From Thiomicrorhabdus sp. Kp2 (GTDB taxonomy: Bacteria > Pseudomonadota > Gammaproteobacteria > Thiomicrospirales > Thiomicrospiraceae): DNA of 64,000 bases. The stretch lies in assembly GCF_000478585.1 (NCBI RefSeq), contig NZ_ARWI01000001.1, forward strand, positions 2,046,001 to 2,110,000. Direction: 5' to 3'. Every line of letters begins with the position of its first letter. The stretch's first letter is position 1. The notes below the pieces were generated by a model. That model was not told where the DNA came from and did not search any database. It worked only from the letters and a program-made list of their open reading frames with translations. The position numbers and the translations under genes are program-made. Below, in pieces: positions 18,543-28,459 of this stretch.

Positions 18543-19262
18543 TTAAAAAGATGTCTGCACGGTTAGCCAGGTTTTATTTTGGCTAATTTGCAGGCATTTT
18601 TTTTGTGTTGATTCATCTGCAAAAATAACCACTTGCCAGCTTGGTTTATTGTGCTGGTCGATTTCTGGTTGGGTTGCTCTTGTCCAGTAATCAAATAATT
18701 CAGCTAAATCGCCTTCAAAACATCCAGGCAATCCTTGTAAAGACGCCAAGCGATTTTGTATTTTCCAATCTTCTAATAAAGTACAAGCTCCAATTGCTTC
18801 AGCTGGCATTTCAGGCATTAAAAAACGGGCAGGTTTAATCATAAATGGAAAAGCCGTCTCACTGGCTAAAGCAGCCAATGTTGGTTTTTCTAATTTAAGA
18901 TTAGTTCGCTGTTTGGCTAAAGCGAAACCATTCGCCATCGCTAAATCTTCACCTAAAATCAATAATGCTCGATTTTGAGCTGGCATCATGGTCGGCTTGT
19001 CATTTGTGCTGGTTAAGTTACCAGGCCTGGTAAGTATCTCTGGAGGTAAGGCTTTTTTAGATAAAAATTGATAGTGCTGACTCGGGTGATTATCCGCATG
19101 TTGAAAGAGATAAAACGGGGTTTCTGGCGCTTCACTTAAAGAGAAAGCTCTGCCAATCGATAGCTCGAAAGGCAAAGGTTTTTGTAGAGTGAATTGAATT
19201 AACCAAAAACCATTAACTTGTTCTGACTGTTGAATGGGGGAGTCAGGCGTGTATGAAATCAT
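18543..19262 (-). CDS. PyrK-like / ferredoxin-reductase-like protein, degenerate
   Basis: 239 residues. The order of elements resembles the dihydroorotate dehydrogenase electron-transfer subunit (PyrK): an N-terminal beta region (FWLIQFTLQKPLPFELSIGRAFSL), a nucleotide-binding-like strand (RALLILGEDLAMANGFALAKQ), and a C-terminal IGACTL..GLPGCFEGD stretch where PyrK has its Cys-rich Fe-S loop. The FAD (RxYS/T) and 2Fe-2S motifs are not intact, so cofactor binding is doubtful. It lies 20 bp after pyrC' on the same strand and should be the last gene of the pyrimidine operon. The family call is tentative. Confidence 0.5.
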   Translation of the reverse strand: MISYTPDSPIQQSEQVNGFWLIQFTLQKPLPFELSIGRAFSLSEAPETPFYLFQHADNHPSQHYQFLSKKALPPEILTRPGNLTSTNDKPTMMPAQNRALLILGEDLAMANGFALAKQRTNLKLEKPTLAALASETAFPFMIKPARFLMPEMPAEAIGACTLLEDWKIQNRLASLQGLPGCFEGDLAELFDYWTRATQPEIDQHNKPSWQVVIFADESTQKKCLQISQNKTWLTVQTSF

Positions 19263-19282
19263 AGCGGTTAACGTTTATTTAA

Positions 19283-20569
19283 TTACACTTGGTTATTGCG
19301 ATAAACAGGACGCCCTTGGAAGAAGGTTTGTTCAACTTGACCAACAAACTCCCAACCTGCAAACGGTGTGTTTTTGCCTTCGCTTACCATGGTTTTGGTT
19401 TCTAATGTCCATATGGCTTGAGGATCTACAATGGTTAAGTCAGCCGAGCTTCCTGGTGTTAATGAACCCGTTTGGCAATCAATAATTTCAGCAGGCGCTT
19501 GCGTGACACAACGAATAGCGGTGATTAAATCCAATTCTTTGTTCTCAACCAATTTTAATAACAGCGCTAATAAGGTTTCAAAACCACTGATGCCAGGTGC
19601 ACTTTCCCCAAAGGGCAGTAATTTAGAATCTTTTTCTAATGGGGTATGGTCGCTAACAATAGCATCAATCACACCTGATTGTACGCCCGCTATTAAAGCC
19701 TTTTGATCTTTTAGGCTACGTAGCGGAGGCGAGACATTAAATAGACTGTTAAAGCCTAGTAAATCCATTTCTGAAAGGAGAAGTTGGTGAATGGCCACAT
19801 CGCAAGTGACAGGAAGCCCACGTTTTTTAGCATCGGCAATCAATTCAACGGAACGAGCGCAGGATATTTGTGAAAAATGGGCTCTCACCCCAGACTCTTC
19901 CACCAAAATTAGATCTCTAGCGAGGGCGGCTGTCTCTGCGGCGGGTGGAATCTCTGGCAAACCTAAGCGAGAACTTACAGGACCGCTGTGTGCAACACCG
20001 CCATTTTTAAGTTGCTTATCTTCACAGCGCAACATAATCGGTAAACCAATAGTCACGTTGTATTCCAGGGCATTTTTTAATGTTAGTGAGTTTTGAACAG
20101 GTTTGTTGGCTTGGCTTAAAGCGATACATCCCGCTTGTTTGAGTGAGTAGGAGTTACTTAAACGTTCACCCTCAAGCCCTTGAGTCAGTGCGCCAATAGG
20201 CATAACAAATGCTGTGGCGGCTTGGCGAGCTCGACGTTGAATGAGCTCAGTTACTGCTTGCGAATCATTCACAGGCGCGGTATCGGGTGGACAGCAAATG
20301 CTAGTGATACCGCCTGCAACCGCCGCTTTGGTTTCTGATTCAATGCTACCAGCATAAAAACTACCAGGTTCACCCAGGCGAGCTTGTAAATCTACCAGGC
20401 CTGGTAGAATCCATTTACCCGTAGCATCAATTTCTTGGTCGGCAGTAAAGCCTTCTGGTAATTCATCGCCAATAGCGACCACACGACCACGTGATAGGTA
20501 GAGATTGGTGATTTTGTCAATGTTTTGACCTGGATCAATGATACGTCCGTTTTTGATAATGTGTCTCAC
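19283..20569 (-). CDS. pyrC': Catalytically dead dihydroorotase-like protein PyrC'
   Basis: 428-residue amidohydrolase-fold protein of the dihydroorotase family. The metal-binding HxH after GLVD is replaced by Gln62 and Arg64 ([11 protein letters not shown] against VDMHVHLREPG). The usual HCED is RCED, and the usual PHHL is IHQL. It therefore lacks the zinc site and should not cleave dihydroorotate. In Pseudomonas the gene after pyrB encodes the same kind of inactive PyrC', which is needed structurally for aspartate transcarbamoylase. Four-base overlap with pyrB supports such a complex. A real dihydroorotase must be elsewhere. Confidence 0.9.
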   Translation of the reverse strand: MRHIIKNGRIIDPGQNIDKITNLYLSRGRVVAIGDELPEGFTADQEIDATGKWILPGLVDLQARLGEPGSFYAGSIESETKAAVAGGITSICCPPDTAPVNDSQAVTELIQRRARQAATAFVMPIGALTQGLEGERLSNSYSLKQAGCIALSQANKPVQNSLTLKNALEYNVTIGLPIMLRCEDKQLKNGGVAHSGPVSSRLGLPEIPPAAETAALARDLILVEESGVRAHFSQISCARSVELIADAKKRGLPVTCDVAIHQLLLSEMDLLGFNSLFNVSPPLRSLKDQKALIAGVQSGVIDAIVSDHTPLEKDSKLLPFGESAPGISGFETLLALLLKLVENKELDLITAIRCVTQAPAEIIDCQTGSLTPGSSADLTIVDPQAIWTLETKTMVSEGKNTPFAGWEFVGQVEQTFFQGRPVYRNNQV

Positions 20570-21621
20570 AGCGTACCCCCCTGTGTTGCTTGCTCATCAT
20601 CCAAATCTAATGAGGCTTGTTGCTCTTGTTCTAATTTATGTTGTGCGAGTTGGGCGGCATTGCTCATCAAAATAGACATAACCGCCATTCGTACCGCAAT
20701 ACCGTAAGTGACTTGTTCTAAGATTACGGATTGTGGGCCATCGGCCACGGCGGAATCAATTTCTACCCCACGATTAATTGGGCCTGGGTGCATAACAATT
20801 GCGTCTGGCTTAGCTAATGCTAACCGTTTTTCAGTAAGACCATAGAGTTTAAAAAATTCCTTTTCACTTGGAATTAAAGCACTGGTCATACGCTCATTTT
20901 GTAAGCGCACCATAATGACGACATCCACATCTTTTAAGCCTTCCTCCATATCGTGGTAAACATGCACACCCATGGCTTCGGGAGATTCTGGCATCAGTGT
21001 TTTAGGGCCAATTACGCGAATCTCTCGAGCTTCTAATATGCTTAGGGCTTGTATTTGTGAGCGAACCACACGCGAATGTAAAACATCACCAACAATTGCC
21101 ACTGTAAGGTCGTAAATGTCGCCTTTGTGTTTACGAATGGTGTACATATCTAACATGGCTTGGGTAGGGTGAGCATGCTGGCCATCGCCCGCATTCATAA
21201 CGTGAACATGGGGTGCTACATGTTGCGAGAAAAAGTGGGCTGCACCGCTTTCGGAATGGCGAATCACAAACATGTCAGCCTGCATCGCTTGCAAGTTCCA
21301 AAGGGTATCCAATAAGGATTCACCTTTTTTGGTAGCCGAGGTTTGAATGTCTAGGCTTTCTACATCGGCGGACAGGCGCTTTTCAGCAATCTCAAAAGTG
21401 GTGCGAGTACGGGTGCTTGGCTCAAAAAATAGATTCATAATGCTTTTACCACGTAGCAAAGGCACTTTTTTAATCTCATTTGTGAGTGGATTAATAAAGG
21501 ATTCAGCGGTATCTAGAATCTCTGTTAGGTGGTGGGCTTTTAAGCCTTCTAACGTTATAAAATGTTTGAGTTTGCCCAGTTCATTTAGCTGAATATTGGG
21601 GCCAGCTAATTTCGCACTCAT
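20566..21621 (-). CDS. pyrB: Aspartate carbamoyltransferase catalytic chain
   Basis: 351 residues; makes carbamoyl-aspartate for pyrimidines. Carbamoyl-phosphate loop [25 protein letters not shown] and the aspartate-binding region [12 protein letters not shown] are intact. It is longer than the E. coli chain, with extra residues at both ends, as in class A enzymes that associate with PyrC'. It overlaps pyrR and pyrC' by four bases on each side. Confidence 0.95.
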   Translation of the reverse strand: MSAKLAGPNIQLNELGKLKHFITLEGLKAHHLTEILDTAESFINPLTNEIKKVPLLRGKSIMNLFFEPSTRTRTTFEIAEKRLSADVESLDIQTSATKKGESLLDTLWNLQAMQADMFVIRHSESGAAHFFSQHVAPHVHVMNAGDGQHAHPTQAMLDMYTIRKHKGDIYDLTVAIVGDVLHSRVVRSQIQALSILEAREIRVIGPKTLMPESPEAMGVHVYHDMEEGLKDVDVVIMVRLQNERMTSALIPSEKEFFKLYGLTEKRLALAKPDAIVMHPGPINRGVEIDSAVADGPQSVILEQVTYGIAVRMAVMSILMSNAAQLAQHKLEQEQQASLDLDDEQATQGGTL

Positions 21622-22130
21622 GCGGATTCCTCATTTTTCTCTAAAATGGTCACTTTCAACGGGTCAGGTCCCGTGAGTTTAATGGTTTGACTGCACTCTA
21701 AGCTGGCACCAAAAATATCGGCTTGAAAAGGCAGTTCTCTGCAGCCTTTACGGTCAAGCAGGGTGACTAAGGTGACGCTTGCTGGACGGCCAAAATCAAA
21801 AATTTCATTCAATGCTGCTCGAGTTGTGCGCCCCGTATAGAGGACATCGTCCACTAAAATAATGTGTTGGTCTTCAATATCCCAAGGAATGTGTGAAGGT
21901 TTAACCGTAGGGTTCAAGCCAATCTTAGAAAAGTCGTCTCGGTAAAAGGCGATATCAATCACACCAAGTTCATCACTAAGATTTAATTGCTCATGGATTT
22001 TTTGCGCGACCCACTCTCCACCCGTGCGAATACCAATCATTTTAGGAGATTGAGTAAAAATCGATTTTTGTTGGATTTGTTCGCAAATGCTGTTAATTAG
22101 TTTTGGAACATCAATGTCGAGTTCAGTCAT
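21618..22130 (-). CDS. pyrR: PyrR bifunctional regulator / uracil phosphoribosyltransferase
   Basis: 170-residue type I phosphoribosyltransferase. The PRPP-binding loop is [28 protein letters not shown] near the N-terminus and [12 protein letters not shown] are family features. In Gram-positives PyrR binds RNA to attenuate pyr genes; in gammaproteobacteria it may only make UMP or regulate by an unknown way. No attenuator hairpin is obvious in the 61 bp before it. Confidence 0.93.
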   Translation of the reverse strand: MTELDIDVPKLINSICEQIQQKSIFTQSPKMIGIRTGGEWVAQKIHEQLNLSDELGVIDIAFYRDDFSKIGLNPTVKPSHIPWDIEDQHIILVDDVLYTGRTTRAALNEIFDFGRPASVTLVTLLDRKGCRELPFQADIFGASLECSQTIKLTGPDPLKVTILEKNEESA

Positions 22131-22191
22131 GATAAAGTCTCAATTTTACGCAAAGCGTGGCATCTTTTGATGCGTGCAGTATTTACAAGCC

Positions 22192-22602
22192 TTATTGGGT
22201 TTGTAACCAGTTTTCTAATAAAATTTGTGCGGCGTGATCGTCTATGTGTTTTTGTTTTAAACCTCTCTGTTCTGCTTCAATAGAGCTGAGCTGTTCTTCA
22301 ATATAAAACACAGGGCGTTGATAACGGCCATGTAAACGTTGACCAAATTTACGTGCAGGTTGGGTTAACGCTTGTTCGGTTCCATCGAGCCGCATCGGTA
22401 AACCAACAACAATAGCGGTTGGCTGCCAGGTTTCAAAGAGTTTAGTAATGTGTTCCCAATCGGGTTTGCCGTCTTTACTGTTTACAATCGTTTCCGGAGT
22501 GGCGGTTTGGGTAACCGTTTGTCCAATAGCGACACCGATGCGACGTAAGCCAAAGTCAAAACCAATAATGACCCCTTCTGGTTTGCTATTTTTTTTAGGC
22601 AT
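22192..22602 (-). CDS. ruvX: Holliday junction resolvase-like RuvX (YqgF)
   Basis: 136-residue RNase-H-fold protein: GFDFGLRRIGVA (14-25), VVGLPMRLDGTEQ, and the C-terminal EEQLSS..A and DDHAAQILLENWL motifs. YqgF acts in 16S rRNA 5'-end maturation and possibly in junction resolution. It overlaps yqgE by 8 bp, the standard yqgE-yqgF pair. Confidence 0.95.
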   Translation of the reverse strand: MPKKNSKPEGVIIGFDFGLRRIGVAIGQTVTQTATPETIVNSKDGKPDWEHITKLFETWQPTAIVVGLPMRLDGTEQALTQPARKFGQRLHGRYQRPVFYIEEQLSSIEAEQRGLKQKHIDDHAAQILLENWLQTQ

Positions 22603-23164
22603 GACCCGCCTCTGAGCTTAAAAATTCAGGTGAAATACCCAGTGTGCCTAAAGCGACTTCCCAGCGTTCTTCAACTGGGGTTTCAAAAAGTAAGCTGTGA
22701 TTAAAAGGGATGGTTAACCAGCTATTCTCTTGGATTTCCTGGGCAAGCTGACCAGGTTCCCAACCTGCAAATCCTAAACAGGTGATAAAGTTGGGCGGGG
22801 CTTGATTTTCACTTAAGGCATTTAAAAAGTCTTCAGAAACCGTCATGCTCATATTGTCAGGTAAGTTCATAGAGCTTTTCCATTGCCCAAGAGAGTCGTG
22901 AAGAATGAAGCCGCGCTCCAAATCAACTGGACCACCAAGTAGTACGTCATTATTCAAAAACTCAGAGTGTTCAGGAATAGGTAAATCAAAATGTTCTAAC
23001 AACTCTTTTATATTGAGTTTTTTGTGCGGCAAATTTATGACCAAACCCATCGTGCCATGTTCGTTATCTTCAACAATGTAAATAACGGTTTTTTCAAACC
23101 AGCTGTCATTTAACGCGGGCATGGCTATAAGGAAGTGATGTTCTAAAGAGTGTAATTGATTCAT
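22595..23164 (-). CDS. yqgE: YqgE/AlgH family protein
   Basis: 189 residues with LEHHFLIAMPAL, GTMGLVINLP, LLGGPVDLERGFILH and FAGWEPGQLAQEI, all diagnostic for YqgE/AlgH. Function unknown; AlgH was linked to alginate regulation in Pseudomonas. First gene of the yqgE-ruvX-pyrR-pyrB-pyrC' operon. Confidence 0.94.
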   Translation of the reverse strand: MNQLHSLEHHFLIAMPALNDSWFEKTVIYIVEDNEHGTMGLVINLPHKKLNIKELLEHFDLPIPEHSEFLNNDVLLGGPVDLERGFILHDSLGQWKSSMNLPDNMSMTVSEDFLNALSENQAPPNFITCLGFAGWEPGQLAQEIQENSWLTIPFNHSLLFETPVEERWEVALGTLGISPEFLSSEAGHA

Positions 23165-23265
23165 AAAATAAATTATAGCAGAGACTATTCTATGAAGCAG
23201 AGTCTAAAAGAGGTTAAGGAACAAAAAACACTCAAATAATTTTCACGGTTTAACCGCATGCTACG

Positions 23266-24273
23266 CTATAACAGTTTGATGCGTTTGGAGATCGCTTTTG
23301 TTTGAAAAATTTTGCCTGATTGATCAATGCAAAAGGCTTGTGTCACACCCATTGCTTGAGCGATTTTCAACCAATTTTCAGGCCCTGCAATCAGTAGAGC
23401 GGTGGCTGCAGAATCAGCCGTTGTTGCATCGGAATGAATGACCGTTACGGATGAAAAGCTATTGGCTGGGTAACCCGTGTTTGGATTGAGAATGTGTGAA
23501 TAACGTTGCCCTTGCCAATCAAAATAACGCTGATAGGTTCCAGAGGTGACGATACTTTCGCCATCGTTAAGAGCGATTTGGGCGATAGCTGTTTCAGGAT
23601 TTTTGGGGTTCTGTATGCCAATTGACCAGGCCTGGTTATTTTTAGTGCCAATCACTTTCATATCACCACCAATACTGACCAGTGCATTTTTAATGCCCGC
23701 TTCCTCTAGTGTGTTTAAGGCCATATCAATCGCTAAACCTTTAGCGTTTCCGCCAAAATCGAGCTGTACATATTTATTTGAACTAATAAGTTGATTGCCT
23801 TCAAAAGAGATATTGGCAATGCTGGGTTTGTTATTTAACCAGGCCAGGATACGCTCTTTGGTTGGGGGTGGGCCTTGCCACTGTTCGGAATGGAATCCCC
23901 ATAACCCAATGAGACTGCCGATGCCTGGATCAAAAAGCCCTTGGCTTTGTTGGCTGAGTTTTTGAGAAGTTTCAATAAAATCTTTAACGGATTGTGGCAC
24001 CTGAATGGGTTTTTGATGGCTTATGGCTTGGTTGATTTTACTGACAATGCCACCTTTTTCCCATGCGTGCCACTCTTTATGCATCTCTTGAAAAGTCGCT
24101 TCTACTTTTGCAATGGCTTGCTCGGCATTTTTTTTGTGTTCGTCATAAACCACTATGTCTACCAGGGTGCCAAAAACAACAACCGTGCTTTTGGTCGGTG
24201 TGGTTTTTTCAGGCTGACAACCCGTGAGCAGTAGTGATGATATGTATAGAGTCAATAAAAAAAGATAACGCAC
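23266..24273 (-). CDS. apbE: FAD:protein FMN transferase, lipoprotein
   Basis: 335 residues. Lipoprotein signal with lipobox LTGC (Cys19). ApbE signatures: FDPGIGSLIGLWGF, DFGGNAKGLAIDMAL, ALVSIGGDMKVIG and HILNPNTGYPA. It attaches FMN to Thr of flavoproteins such as NqrB/NqrC and RnfD/RnfG in the periplasm; no nqr or rnf genes are in the window. A palindrome copy (23625-23636) is read as QAW. Confidence 0.94.
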   Translation of the reverse strand: MRYLFLLTLYISSLLLTGCQPEKTTPTKSTVVVFGTLVDIVVYDEHKKNAEQAIAKVEATFQEMHKEWHAWEKGGIVSKINQAISHQKPIQVPQSVKDFIETSQKLSQQSQGLFDPGIGSLIGLWGFHSEQWQGPPPTKERILAWLNNKPSIANISFEGNQLISSNKYVQLDFGGNAKGLAIDMALNTLEEAGIKNALVSIGGDMKVIGTKNNQAWSIGIQNPKNPETAIAQIALNDGESIVTSGTYQRYFDWQGQRYSHILNPNTGYPANSFSSVTVIHSDATTADSAATALLIAGPENWLKIAQAMGVTQAFCIDQSGKIFQTKAISKRIKLL

Positions 24274-24565
24274 AGTGAATCCTGTTAGGTGATTTGCGAA
24301 AAATTTAGAGAGCCTATCTTATAACGCCATGGTTAAGCTGTACATTCAATTTTTAACTAGAATCGACCGCCAATAAAGACTTTGTAATAAAAAATATTAA
24401 TCATAGGAATATGAAATTAAATAATGAAAGAGGGCATTTGTGCTGCGTGGCTACCAAACTTGGTGTAAATTCTGCTGATGTTTTTGGAATGTTTTATGTT
24501 AACCCGATTTAATCGAATACCAATGATGAGTATTAAATCAAATCTCTTTGAGCCTGGAAGAACTT

Positions 24566-27175
24566 ATGGATAGACCTGTTGTAGATAAAGAAATAGACGT
24601 ACCTGAAGGGATAACCATTGTTTCTAAAACGGATTTGCATGGCACCATTACGGATGTAAATGAAGCGTTTGTTCGTATTAGTGGTTATTCACGTGAAGAG
24701 TTAATTGGCCAACCGCATAATATTATGCGCCATCCAGATGTGCCTAAAACGGTCTTTAAAGACCTCTGGCAAACTTTAAAGTCAGATAAGCCTTGGGTTC
24801 AATTAGTTAAAAATCGATGCAAAGGTGGCGAGTATTATTGGGTTGAAGCCAATGTATCACCGATTCGAGAAAACGGTACAGTGATTGGTTTTTTGTCGGT
24901 GCGCAGGCGGATTAGCAATGCACAAAAAAAAGCGGCAACAGAATTATATAAACAGGTTGAGGCAGGTAAAGTCTCAATTAAAGACGGTTTTATAGAAACT
25001 TTATACAGCCGATTTTGTTTAATCAATCGTTTTAACCCCATTATGGTCTTGGTTGGAATGATTGTCATAATGAGCATTGTTGGTATTTTGGATGCGCTTG
25101 AGTTAGTGCGTTTTCCGTGGGGTGTTCAGTTAGTTGTCTTTACCCTAATGTTAGGGTTAGCTTTATTTGTGAGCAGTCAGTTAAAGAAACGCGTTAATGG
25201 GTTTTCTCATCTGCTTAAAGGGATGGCTGAGGGTGATTTTAGCTTGCAAACGGTCACTATGGGAACTTCTTGGGTTTCTTCATTAGCCAGTGATATTAAA
25301 AAAATGCAGGTTCAGATGGGCGCGAGTTATGAGGCGAATAGGGCGCAGTTAAACTACAACTTACGATTAACCTCCGCTTTAGATAATGCTTCCAATTTTA
25401 TTATGGTGGTCAATCGAGATAATAAAATTATTTTTTATAACCAAGTGCTAAAACGATTCTTTAATAAAAATAATGGCAAGTTTCAGTCTGAATATAGCGG
25501 GTTTGATGGCAATCAACTCAAAGACCACTCTCTTCTTTTATTTAATCAAACAGCTTCGTTAGACCCGTTATTTACTAATAACTTAATGGAGACAATAGAT
25601 AAAGAGGTCAGTTTGGCAGGCCTCACTATTAGAGTGGTCAAAAACCCAGTGTTGAACGATCGAAATGAGTGTATTGGAGCCGTGTTGGAGTGGACCGATT
25701 TAACCCAACAACGTAAGATTGAAAAAACCTTAGATAACGCCTTAAATATAGCGGCTAGAGGCCATATGGATGTGACGATTGATACTGAAGGCTTAGATGG
25801 TTTTTATCTCTATTCAGCCAATAATATCAATAACTTATTAAAAAGCCTAAATAGTACGATTGAGGATGTGGTTAAGATACTGGTGAATCTAGCCAATGGG
25901 GATATGCAAGGTCGTATTGAAAAACCGCTAAGTGGTACTTTGGATGCCATGAAAGGGGCGACAAATGTCTCTTTGGATAACTTGTGTGGCATTATGTTGC
26001 AGATTAAAGAAGTCTCTAATGCGACTTTACTTTCGGCGAAAGAGTCATCAAATGCTGCAATGGATCTGGCGGAACGTACACAAGTGGCTACCGAGACGCT
26101 TCAAGAAGTTAACACAAGTATGAGTGTGATTAATGATATGCAAGCGAGTAACAGTGAATCGTTATCAAGTGTCGCTCAACTGGCAAATAATGCCATGGCG
26201 CTTAACCAAAATGCACGAATTGCCATGGATGACTCCATCCATGCAATGCAAAGTATTTCAGAAACCTCCGAAAAGATCGAGGCGATTATTGGATTAATTG
26301 ATGGCATCGCTTTTCAAACCAACTTATTAGCGTTAAATGCTGCCGTAGAGGCCGCACGAGCGGGTGAGCATGGTCGTGGTTTTGCGGTGGTGGCTGGAGA
26401 GGTTAGAAACCTGGCAGGCAAGTCTGCTGAAGCCGCTAAAGATATTAAACATTTGATTCAAGAGTCTGGTAATAAGGTTAAAGAAGGTTCTGACAAGGTG
26501 CAAGCGACCCATGCCGTTTTTACCGAAGTAGATGAGGGTGTGTCACAAATTGGTAGCACGCTCTCTCAAGTTGTGGTTTCAATCGAAGAACAACAGCGTA
26601 ATGTTACTCAGATTACCCATGCAATTAAAGTACTGGATACCAACCTACAAAGTAATGCGACATTGGTAGAGGAGTCTACGGCAACCGCTAGAGGCTTAAA
26701 TGAACAAGCAGGTATCCTCAACTATGAAGTTCAAAAGTTTAAGTTAAATTGCGACCCTAAACATGAAGACGGTGCGCTTAATCGAGAGGTTTATGGAGTA
26801 AATTTAAGTGAGATACGTCAGCAGATGCGCTTATGGAAAATTAATGCCCAATCGTATTTAAATGGCGTTAATGTCTCTTTTAATGAAGAGACAAGCTTAG
26901 ACCCAACTAAGTGTGCAGTAGGAATGGCATTAAAACAGATTTTGCAGGCTAATGCTTCTGTGGAACAGTTAAATGTATGGCGTCAAATTGAAGATTTACA
27001 CTATCGTCAACATAAAGCGGTTGAATCGATTTTGGAGTTACGTCGTGATGGTGGTTTAACGCTAGATAAACTGGAGTTGATTGATGAGTTAATTGTGGAC
27101 TTTGAGAGTGTGACTGAACAGTTAGATACCTCTTTAGGTGAGTTGGAAAACGCGATTGTTCAACAGTTACACTAA
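24566..27175 (+). CDS. PAS-containing chemoreceptor with C-terminal CZB-like domain
   Basis: 869 residues from the ATG at 24566, which follows GGAAG at a good distance; a TTG six codons earlier is less likely. An Aer-type N-terminal PAS ([27 protein letters not shown]) probably binds FAD. Two membrane segments follow (about 160-205), then a HAMP-like linker, a second PAS, HAMP-like helices and an MCP signalling hairpin ([19 protein letters not shown]). The C-terminus fits the chemoreceptor zinc-binding pattern with Cys, then HxxxH (CAVGMA...HYRQH), but the first His is Met (MRLW). Likely senses redox or energy state plus perhaps zinc or hypochlorite. Confidence 0.88.
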   Translation: MDRPVVDKEIDVPEGITIVSKTDLHGTITDVNEAFVRISGYSREELIGQPHNIMRHPDVPKTVFKDLWQTLKSDKPWVQLVKNRCKGGEYYWVEANVSPIRENGTVIGFLSVRRRISNAQKKAATELYKQVEAGKVSIKDGFIETLYSRFCLINRFNPIMVLVGMIVIMSIVGILDALELVRFPWGVQLVVFTLMLGLALFVSSQLKKRVNGFSHLLKGMAEGDFSLQTVTMGTSWVSSLASDIKKMQVQMGASYEANRAQLNYNLRLTSALDNASNFIMVVNRDNKIIFYNQVLKRFFNKNNGKFQSEYSGFDGNQLKDHSLLLFNQTASLDPLFTNNLMETIDKEVSLAGLTIRVVKNPVLNDRNECIGAVLEWTDLTQQRKIEKTLDNALNIAARGHMDVTIDTEGLDGFYLYSANNINNLLKSLNSTIEDVVKILVNLANGDMQGRIEKPLSGTLDAMKGATNVSLDNLCGIMLQIKEVSNATLLSAKESSNAAMDLAERTQVATETLQEVNTSMSVINDMQASNSESLSSVAQLANNAMALNQNARIAMDDSIHAMQSISETSEKIEAIIGLIDGIAFQTNLLALNAAVEAARAGEHGRGFAVVAGEVRNLAGKSAEAAKDIKHLIQESGNKVKEGSDKVQATHAVFTEVDEGVSQIGSTLSQVVVSIEEQQRNVTQITHAIKVLDTNLQSNATLVEESTATARGLNEQAGILNYEVQKFKLNCDPKHEDGALNREVYGVNLSEIRQQMRLWKINAQSYLNGVNVSFNEETSLDPTKCAVGMALKQILQANASVEQLNVWRQIEDLHYRQHKAVESILELRRDGGLTLDKLELIDELIVDFESVTEQLDTSLGELENAIVQQLH

Positions 27176-27236
27176 ATCGATTCGTGTAGCAGGGTCTCCA
27201 TATTTGGTGATTGATTAGTCAGTATTGTAAAAAAAA

Positions 27237-27453
27237 TTAACCACAAAGACACAGAGACACGAAGGTTTAAAAAGAAGTATAGCGATGAGAAATAACAGCG
27301 TTTATGTGTTTTAATTCATGCGACATAGATACTTTATTTATAAGGTTTTGTAACGAATAACGAATAACGAATGGCGATTAGTACGGCTATTTTCTCAAAT
27401 TAAACTGGTGTTAGACTTTAGAATTCTTCGTGCTTTCGTGTCTTCGTGGTTAT
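27237..27453. repeat. CACGAAG-type inverted-repeat element with internal AACGAAT tandem
   Basis: The left arm 27237-27268 (TTAACCACAAAGACAC then AGAGACACGAAG) and the right arm 27422-27453 are inverted copies of the element seen at 584-703. Between the arms is a three-copy AACGAAT tandem (about 27350-27373). It fills the gap between the convergent chemoreceptor and gshB genes and may terminate both. Confidence 0.7.
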
Positions 27454-27460
27454 CAGTCAA

Positions 27461-28417
27461 TTATTGAGCTAATTGCCCTTCAAGGCAATCAAATAAAGTG
27501 CCAGCAATATTGAGGTGGAATTGACTATCAAGCTCGCGAATGCAAGTTGGGCTAGTCACATTAATTTCAGTAATGTAATCACCAATCACGTCTAACCCCA
27601 CAAAATAAAGCCCTTTGGATTTTAATACGGGTGCAATTTGCTGGCATAACCAGCGTTCACGTTCGGTGATTTCCATGCCAACGCCCGTACCACCTGCGGC
27701 AATATTGCCACGTGTTTCGCCTTGGGCAGGAATTCTGGCCAAGGTGTAATCAATCGGTTCACCGTTAATCAGTAAAATACGTTTATCGCCCGCTTTGATT
27801 TCTGGCAGATAGACTTGCGCCATAATGTGATGCTTGCCATGTTCGGTCATGGTTTCAATAATGACACTGATATTTGGGTCATCTTTGCGCACTCTAAAAA
27901 TAGAGGCGCCTCCCATCGCATCAAGTGGCTTTAAAATGGTGTCTTGATGATCTTGAATAAAACTTTTTAGTTTCTCTGCTGAAGCGGTGACTAAGGTCGG
28001 AGGAATGCACTCGGGAAACCAGCTGGCAAAAAGCTTTTCATTAGCGTCACGTAAACTTTGTGGTTTATTGACCACTAACACGCCTTCCGCCTCGGCTTGT
28101 TCAAGTATGTGGGTGCTATATAGATAATCGTTTGTAAACGGTGGGTCTTGGCGTATAAGAATAATATCTAAGGTATTTAGGGCGATATCATGGGAGGCGC
28201 CAAAACCATAAAACTGCTCTTCTTTTGCTCTATCCCAAACTTTAAGTTCGCTCGTCATGGCAAAGGCTTTACCATTTTTTAAATAGAGGTCTTCAGGCTG
28301 CATATAAACCAATTCATGCCCACGGCGCTGAGCTTCTAACAGCATGGCAAATGAACTGTCTTTATGGGGTTTAATGCCTGAAATGGGGTCCATTACAATG
28401 CCAACACGGTAAGCCAT
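27461..28417 (-). CDS. gshB: Glutathione synthetase
   Basis: 318-residue ATP-grasp enzyme joining gamma-glutamylcysteine and glycine. MDPISGIKPHKDSSFAML near the N-terminus, DPPFTNDY, KPLDAMGGASIFR and NVTSPTCIRELD are signature segments. It lies 42 bp after gshA on the same strand, forming a gshA-gshB operon. Confidence 0.96.
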   Translation of the reverse strand: MAYRVGIVMDPISGIKPHKDSSFAMLLEAQRRGHELVYMQPEDLYLKNGKAFAMTSELKVWDRAKEEQFYGFGASHDIALNTLDIILIRQDPPFTNDYLYSTHILEQAEAEGVLVVNKPQSLRDANEKLFASWFPECIPPTLVTASAEKLKSFIQDHQDTILKPLDAMGGASIFRVRKDDPNISVIIETMTEHGKHHIMAQVYLPEIKAGDKRILLINGEPIDYTLARIPAQGETRGNIAAGGTGVGMEITERERWLCQQIAPVLKSKGLYFVGLDVIGDYITEINVTSPTCIRELDSQFHLNIAGTLFDCLEGQLAQ

Positions 28418-28459
28418 GAATATTTCCTTTTTACTCTAACGGTGGTAATTGCTTAATGA

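Noticed and set aside
25621-25640. AGGCCT near 25618 as another palindrome copy
   Set aside because: Only six core bases match, flanks do not; expected by chance.
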